33,794 bases of DNA from Anaerolineae bacterium (GTDB lineage: Bacteria; Chloroflexota; Anaerolineae; Anaerolineales; UBA11579), in contig SCUK01000068.1 of assembly GCA_004297445.1 (NCBI GenBank), positions 1-33,794 of the forward strand, given 5' to 3'. Of the stretch, positions 29,759 to 33,794 are shown piece after piece (the first letter of the stretch is position 1; every line of letters begins with the position of its first letter). A program made the position numbers and the translations under genes. The notes under the pieces are model-generated. The model searched no databases, was not told where the DNA came from, and was given only the letters and a program-made list of their open reading frames with translations.

Positions 29759-29800
29759 GGCAAGTTATCGCCTGGGTAGATGCCCAGGCGAAACCTTGCC
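29759..29800 (+). promoter_or_regulatory. Two-tier hairpin in the topA leader
   Basis: Inner stem CGCCTGGG/CCCAGGCG (29769-29790) sits inside outer stem GGCAAG/CTTGCC (29759-29800). No T tract follows. It lies in the 165-base spacer between the DUF5679 gene and topA and may be a leader structure or a weak terminator. Confidence 0.45.
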
Positions 29801-29870
29801 GGAATGAGACTTCAGTTGTAGTATCCGGGTTCTTCTCTCCCTACTGAATCGCAGCATTGAAGGAATTTTG

Positions 29871-32213
29871 ATGGAAGCGTATTGTGTAAAGTGCAAGACC
29901 AAACGTGAAATGCAGGACCCCCGGCCGGAGTTCACTTCCGCGGGTGCGCCCGGCACGCGCGGTGTCTGCCCGGTGTGCGGCACGACTCTGTTCCGCATGG
30001 GACGCACCCCGGCGCATGATGGCCTCGAGCCGCCGCCAAGCGTGAAGCGTGCCAGTGCTCCGGCTGTTCGCAAGGGCAACCTGGTTATCGTTGAATCCCC
30101 GGCCAAAGCCCGCACCATTGGCCGTTATCTGGGCAAGGACTATCGCGTGGAAGCCTCGGTCGGCCATGTGCGCGACCTGCTGCGCTCTCAGTTATCAGTG
30201 GATGTGGACAATGACTTCGCTCCCAAGTACCGCGTGCCCAATGAAAAACGGCCGGTGATCAAGGAACTTAAGAAACTCGCAAACCAGGCGGAAAACATTT
30301 TTCTCGCTACCGACCTTGACCGCGAAGGCGAGGCCATTGCGTGGCACCTGATGGAAGCGGCCGAGATTGACCCGGAGCGCGCCCGCCGCGTGGTGTTCCA
30401 CGAAATCACCAAGCCTGCTATTTTGGAGGCGTTTTCTCATCCGCGCGAGATCGATATGAACCTGGTAAATGCCCAGCAGGCTCGCCGCGTCCTGGACCGG
30501 CTGGTGGGCTACAGCCTCAGCCCGATCCTGTGGCGCAAGGTGCGCAACCGCCTGAGTGCCGGCCGTGTGCAGTCGGTTGCCTTGCGGCTTGTTGTGGAGC
30601 GCGAACGCCAGATTGATGAATTCATTCCGGTCGAATACTGGACCATCGAAGCCGAACTACGCCAGCAGGGCAGCAGCGGCTCTTTCCGCGCCCGCCTTGT
30701 GAAGGTGGATGGCCAGGACCCCAACCTGCCGGATGAAGCCGCCGTTCAGCCCATCGTCACCGACCTGCAGGCCGCCGTCTACACCATTGCCAGTATCAAG
30801 CGCGGCACTCGCCAGCGCCGCCCGCAGCCGCCTTTCACCACCAGCACGTTGCAGCAGGAGGCCTCGCGCAAACTGGGGTTCACCGCCAAACGCACCATGG
30901 CAATTGCCCAACAACTTTACGAAGGTATTGATCTCGGCAATGGCGATTCGGAAACTGTGGGTCTCATCACTTACATGCGTACCGATTCGACCAACGTTTC
31001 GGAGATGGCGCAACAAGAAGCGCGTGAGTATGTGACGAAAATACACGGCGCTGAGTTTTTGCCGGATGTACCGCCCATCTACCGCACCCGCGCCAAGGGC
31101 GCGCAGGAGGCCCATGAGGCCATCCGCCCTACCTCCGTGATGCGTACGCCCAAAGATATCAAGGACTCGCTGGCGCGCGACCAGTTGAAACTGTACACTC
31201 TGATTTGGAAACGCTTCGTAGCTTCCCAGATGAATCCCGCGATTTACGACACCCTGGCGGTCGAGATCGATGCTGCCGGCCCCCACCACAAACACCTGTT
31301 GCGCGCCTCGGGTTCCACCCTGCGCTTCCCCGGTTATCTCGCTGTTTATGAAGAAACCAAGGGGGAGTTCGAAGTGGATGAGATGGACGAGGACACCAAG
31401 ATTCCCAACGACCTCGAAGAAGGCAAACGCCAGGACCTGCTGAACCTGTTCCCGGAACAGCACTTCACCCAGCCGCCGCCGCGCTATTCGGAGGCCAGTT
31501 TGGTGAAGGCGTTGGAAGAGAATGGAATCGGTCGCCCGTCCACCTATGCGCCCACTCTCAGCACGTTGCAGGCGCGCGGCTATGTTTTCCGCGAGGGCCG
31601 GCGGCTGATTCCCACCGATACCGGCATGACCGTCACCGATCTGCTCATCGACCACTTTCCGGACATTGTGGATATCGGCTTTACGGCCAAGATGGAAGAT
31701 GACCTTGACCGCGTTGCCGAAGGGTCAGGCTCCTGGGTGGGGGCGGTGCGCGAGTTCTACGGCCCGTTTGCCGCCCAGGTGGAGAAGGCCGACCGGGACA
31801 TGCCCGAGGTCAAAGCCGAACCTGAATACATCGGGCGCACCTGCCCCACCTGCAACAAAGGCCAGCTCATGATTCGCTGGGGGCGCTTCGGCAAATTCAT
31901 CTCCTGTGATAACTTCCCCGAGTGCCGCCATACCGAACCCTTCCTGGAGAAAATCGGCGTGACCTGCCCGACCTGCCACCAGGGTGATATCGTGGAGCGG
32001 CGCTCGCGCAAAAACCGCATTTTCTACGGCTGCTCGCGATACCCGGAATGCGATTTCACCTCGTGGAAGAAGCCCATCGCCACGCCCTGCCCGACCTGCC
32101 AGGGCACGTTAGTAATCGCCAACAAGAACTTCGCTCAATGTCTCAACTGCGAAACTCAGCACCGGCTGGACGAAGTGTTGCCTGAATCGCAGGAAACTGA
32201 GGCAGAGGCTTGA
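29871..32213 (+). CDS. topA: DNA topoisomerase I with N-terminal DUF5679 zinc ribbon
   Basis: This 780-residue type IA enzyme relaxes negative supercoils. Residues 1-45 are a DUF5679 zinc ribbon (Cys5, Cys8, Cys33, Cys36), followed by a linker (PPPSVKRASAPAVRKG). The TOPRIM domain starts near 70 with NLVIVESPAKARTIGRYLG and has LATDLDREGEAIAWHL as acidic triad. The active Tyr lies in LITYMRTDSTN (about 368), and NGIGRPSTYA comes later. Three C-terminal Cys4 ribbons follow from about 656 (CPTCNKGQ, CPTCHQGD, CPTCQGTL). The fused N-terminal ribbon is unusual. AAGGA stands before the ATG at 29871. A 16-bp terminator follows at 32232-32266. Confidence 0.96.
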   Translation: MEAYCVKCKTKREMQDPRPEFTSAGAPGTRGVCPVCGTTLFRMGRTPAHDGLEPPPSVKRASAPAVRKGNLVIVESPAKARTIGRYLGKDYRVEASVGHVRDLLRSQLSVDVDNDFAPKYRVPNEKRPVIKELKKLANQAENIFLATDLDREGEAIAWHLMEAAEIDPERARRVVFHEITKPAILEAFSHPREIDMNLVNAQQARRVLDRLVGYSLSPILWRKVRNRLSAGRVQSVALRLVVERERQIDEFIPVEYWTIEAELRQQGSSGSFRARLVKVDGQDPNLPDEAAVQPIVTDLQAAVYTIASIKRGTRQRRPQPPFTTSTLQQEASRKLGFTAKRTMAIAQQLYEGIDLGNGDSETVGLITYMRTDSTNVSEMAQQEAREYVTKIHGAEFLPDVPPIYRTRAKGAQEAHEAIRPTSVMRTPKDIKDSLARDQLKLYTLIWKRFVASQMNPAIYDTLAVEIDAAGPHHKHLLRASGSTLRFPGYLAVYEETKGEFEVDEMDEDTKIPNDLEEGKRQDLLNLFPEQHFTQPPPRYSEASLVKALEENGIGRPSTYAPTLSTLQARGYVFREGRRLIPTDTGMTVTDLLIDHFPDIVDIGFTAKMEDDLDRVAEGSGSWVGAVREFYGPFAAQVEKADRDMPEVKAEPEYIGRTCPTCNKGQLMIRWGRFGKFISCDNFPECRHTEPFLEKIGVTCPTCHQGDIVERRSRKNRIFYGCSRYPECDFTSWKKPIATPCPTCQGTLVIANKNFAQCLNCETQHRLDEVLPESQETEAEA

Positions 32214-32231
32214 GGCCTTCTGACCTGCAGG

Positions 32232-32270
32232 AGCGAAAGCGGAACGCAACGCGTTCCGCTTTCGCTTTTC
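32232..32270 (+). terminator. Strong terminator after topA
   Basis: A perfect 16-bp stem AGCGAAAGCGGAACGC/GCGTTCCGCTTTCGCT with loop AAC runs into TTTTC (first T belongs to the stem). Confidence 0.85.
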
Positions 32271-32304
32271 TTGGCAAAGAGCTTGCATCTCCGCGTGTAA
32301 CGAG

Positions 32305-32333
32305 TTGCGGTTTTCAAGTGGCTGGTCTACAAT
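32305..32333 (+). promoter_or_regulatory. Promoter of the 32388 gene
   Basis: TTGCGG (32305-32310) and TACAAT (32328-32333) are spaced 17 bases apart. The -10 resembles those of the tRNA-Ala genes and the VOC gene. Confidence 0.5.
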
Positions 32334-32387
32334 AAACTCATCCTTCCGGCATTGCCGGGTAGGCAGCCTGCCGGCAGGAGCATTGGC

Positions 32388-33581
32388 ATGAACCTGAACG
32401 ACGATTTCAACGACAATTTTGACGATAACGCCTTGAACAATCAGCAGGCTGACCAATTCGCAGATTTGGATGACGGGGGCGCGGCGTATCCTGAAGAACG
32501 GCCCAGCCGCCGCCGTTCCGGATTGAATATGCCGCGCCTGAGTCTGGGGTCGCTTACCGCCAATCCGCTTTTGTTGGCGGGCATCGCCTTTGTATTGGGT
32601 CTCCTGCTGGGTTGGTTCGGAATTGGCTGGGGCATCTGGCCGATTACATGGACGGATGCGGCTGCCGCTGACCTGCGTGCCGACCTGCGCCAGGAATGGC
32701 TGCGTATGACCATCGACTCCTACACCCTGACTCAGGATGGTACGGCGTTTTCGACCCGGCTAGGTTCCCTGGAAGACAAATTGGCCGAGGAATATCAAAA
32801 GGTTGTCACTGACCCGCGCGGCCTGAATCAAAACGCCCTGCAACAGGTGGGCGTAGTGGTTGGCAGCGGCGGTCAGGTTGTTGCGCCGGTGGCCACCAAT
32901 CCGGATACAGGCCAGGCTGACCCCAACGCGGCGGCGCCGGATGCCGGAGCCGAGGGTGGCACCCCCTATACCCTGATTCTGGTGTCTTGCGCCATTACGT
33001 TGGTTCTCGGCGGCGCCCTGGTGTTCATGTACCTCCGCACTATTGGCCGCTCTCGCAACCGCGCTGGCGGCCCGGCACCTCAGACTCACGCACAGGCGGC
33101 GCGCCAGTACACCGACCAGATTGAACAGACTGACTTCACTGCCCTGGGGCAGGCTGCCCCGGTGGCGCAATGGATGACCACGTTCCTGATTGGCGATGAC
33201 CTGTTTGATGACTCCTTCAGCATTGATGCCGCTGCCGGCGAGTTCCTGGGCGAGTGCGGCCTTGGAATTGCCGATACCATCGGCGTCGGTGACCCGAAAC
33301 GCGTGACCGCGTTTGAGGTCTGGCTGTTTGACAAGAACGATATCCAGACCGTCACCAAGGTCATCATGAGCAGCCATGTGTACAACGACAGCGCGACCCG
33401 CGACCGTCTCTCTGCCAAGGGCGAACCGGTGCTGGCCCGCCCCGGCGCGGAAGCCATCCTTGAAACCGAGACCCTGCAGATGGTGGCGCGGGTGGTGGAT
33501 ATGGCCTATGGCACTGGCGCCCTGCCGTCCGAATCGTTCTTTGAGCGCGTCACGCTTGAACTCGCCGTCTGGCAGAAATAA
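32388..33581 (+). CDS. Two-TM membrane protein with acidic N-terminus, unknown function
   Basis: The 397-residue protein is not recognised beyond a general layout. It has a disordered Asn/Asp-rich head (MNLNDDFNDNFDDNALNN), an Arg cluster, a TM helix at about 60-80, and an external coiled-coil-like region (about 88-140) with a Pro/Ala linker. A second TM helix lies at about 200-220. A cytoplasmic globular domain follows from about 255 (QWMTTFLIGDDLFDDSFSID ... GDPKRVTAFEVWLFDKNDIQTVTKVIMS). The C-terminal domain looks conserved in character and may bind a ligand. GGAG stands eight bases before the ATG at 32388; an ATG at 32352 lies in a hairpin-rich leader and is less likely. Confidence 0.8.
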   Translation: MNLNDDFNDNFDDNALNNQQADQFADLDDGGAAYPEERPSRRRSGLNMPRLSLGSLTANPLLLAGIAFVLGLLLGWFGIGWGIWPITWTDAAAADLRADLRQEWLRMTIDSYTLTQDGTAFSTRLGSLEDKLAEEYQKVVTDPRGLNQNALQQVGVVVGSGGQVVAPVATNPDTGQADPNAAAPDAGAEGGTPYTLILVSCAITLVLGGALVFMYLRTIGRSRNRAGGPAPQTHAQAARQYTDQIEQTDFTALGQAAPVAQWMTTFLIGDDLFDDSFSIDAAAGEFLGECGLGIADTIGVGDPKRVTAFEVWLFDKNDIQTVTKVIMSSHVYNDSATRDRLSAKGEPVLARPGAEAILETETLQMVARVVDMAYGTGALPSESFFERVTLELAVWQK

Positions 33582-33604
33582 CCGACCTCAACCCCGGAAG
33601 ACTC

Positions 33605-33636
33605 AGCGCCCCGCTTATGTGGGGCGCTTTGTTTTT
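33605..33636 (+). terminator. Terminator after the 32388 gene
   Basis: The 8-bp stem AGCGCCCC/GGGGCGCT is followed by TTGTTTTT. Confidence 0.85.
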
Positions 33637-33704
33637 CGTGCAGCGCCCTAATCTCGCGAAAATCGATAAAGATTATCTAGCCACCTGACAGTTTAGTGAA
33701 AAAG

Positions 33705-33782
33705 GAGCGATCGGCACCGGTTCTGCCATAAAATGAGTTTACGCAACCATTTTAGAAGCGGAGTAAACGATGCCGATCACTC
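33705..33782 (+). repeat. Inverted repeat enclosing the start codon at the right edge
   Basis: GAGCGATCGGCACCG (33705-33719) is inverted at 33768-33782 with 13 of 15 positions matching. A second 7-bp inverted pair (33729-33735 and 33748-33754) lies within. The ATG at 33770 sits inside the right arm. Confidence 0.5.
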
Positions 33783-33794
33783 GACTTTATCATA
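33770..33794 (+). CDS. Partial CDS at right edge, possibly a transposase
   Basis: An ATG after GCGGAGTAAACG opens eight codons (MPITRLYH) before the window ends. The spacing, the nested inverted repeats and the ACAGTTTAGTGAAAAAGG stretch just upstream look like the left end of an insertion sequence. Eight residues cannot identify a family. Confidence 0.3.

Overview
The window looks like a chromosomal segment of a GC-rich, probably monoderm bacterium, most likely Chloroflexota (Anaerolineae-like). This is inferred from protein style only: DUF5679 zinc ribbons, a Hanks-type kinase joined to a multi-pass sensor domain, GSDH/cytochrome c lipoproteins, several Gly-rich multi-pass membrane proteins of unknown function, TTGACA/TACAAT promoters and a T-box upstream of leuS. 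No rRNA gene or other marker here fixes the taxonomy.

Layout. 1-71: start of a probable transposase running off the left edge. 152-2686: MrfA/YprA-like DNA helicase with an HNH nuclease module inserted in its C-terminal region. 2726-5181: a visibly AT-richer island with three unrecognised genes (two of them membrane proteins), an orphan XRE regulator with its own promoter and operator, a decayed second copy of that regulator's 3' end, and a G-quadruplex-type run. 5182-5714: a non-coding stretch with a dispersed hairpin repeat, a TGTCAC inverted repeat and a phased array of 11-nt AGGGACA repeats, ending at a VOC-family gene. 5715-8152: VOC protein, DUF3592 protein, GNAT and cupin proteins, lipoprotein. 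8159-10120: membrane-sensor Ser/Thr kinase. 10171-13064: palindrome-controlled membrane protein, another membrane protein, a YdcZ-type DMT transporter, and a DUF2652/SRPBCC cyclase-like protein.

13127-16437 is a translation unit: two tRNA-Ala genes (CGC and GGC anticodons), a leucine T-box riboswitch (specifier CUC), a small leader ORF, and leuS. 16614-21586 holds a membrane protein, a small P-loop kinase and two tandem, paralogous lipoproteins that each join a sugar-dehydrogenase beta-propeller to a cytochrome c domain.

21583-26980 is the most suggestive system. A five-gene reverse-strand operon, closely spaced and mostly overlapping, encodes a PqqD-like protein with a leader-like C-terminal tail, an HPr-kinase-like protein, a GT4 glycosyltransferase, a sulfotransferase and a GT2 glycosyltransferase. 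A nucleotidyltransferase-fold protein is transcribed divergently. These families resemble the tailoring part of a RiPP or exopolysaccharide locus, but no separate precursor peptide or core RiPP maturase is visible. 26977-33581 holds dprA (split by a frameshift), a mannose-1-phosphate guanylyltransferase that could supply GDP-mannose to the glycosyltransferases, a free-standing DUF5679 zinc ribbon, topoisomerase I carrying the same ribbon fused at its N-terminus, and a two-TM unknown protein. The right edge has the first codons of another gene, possibly a transposase.
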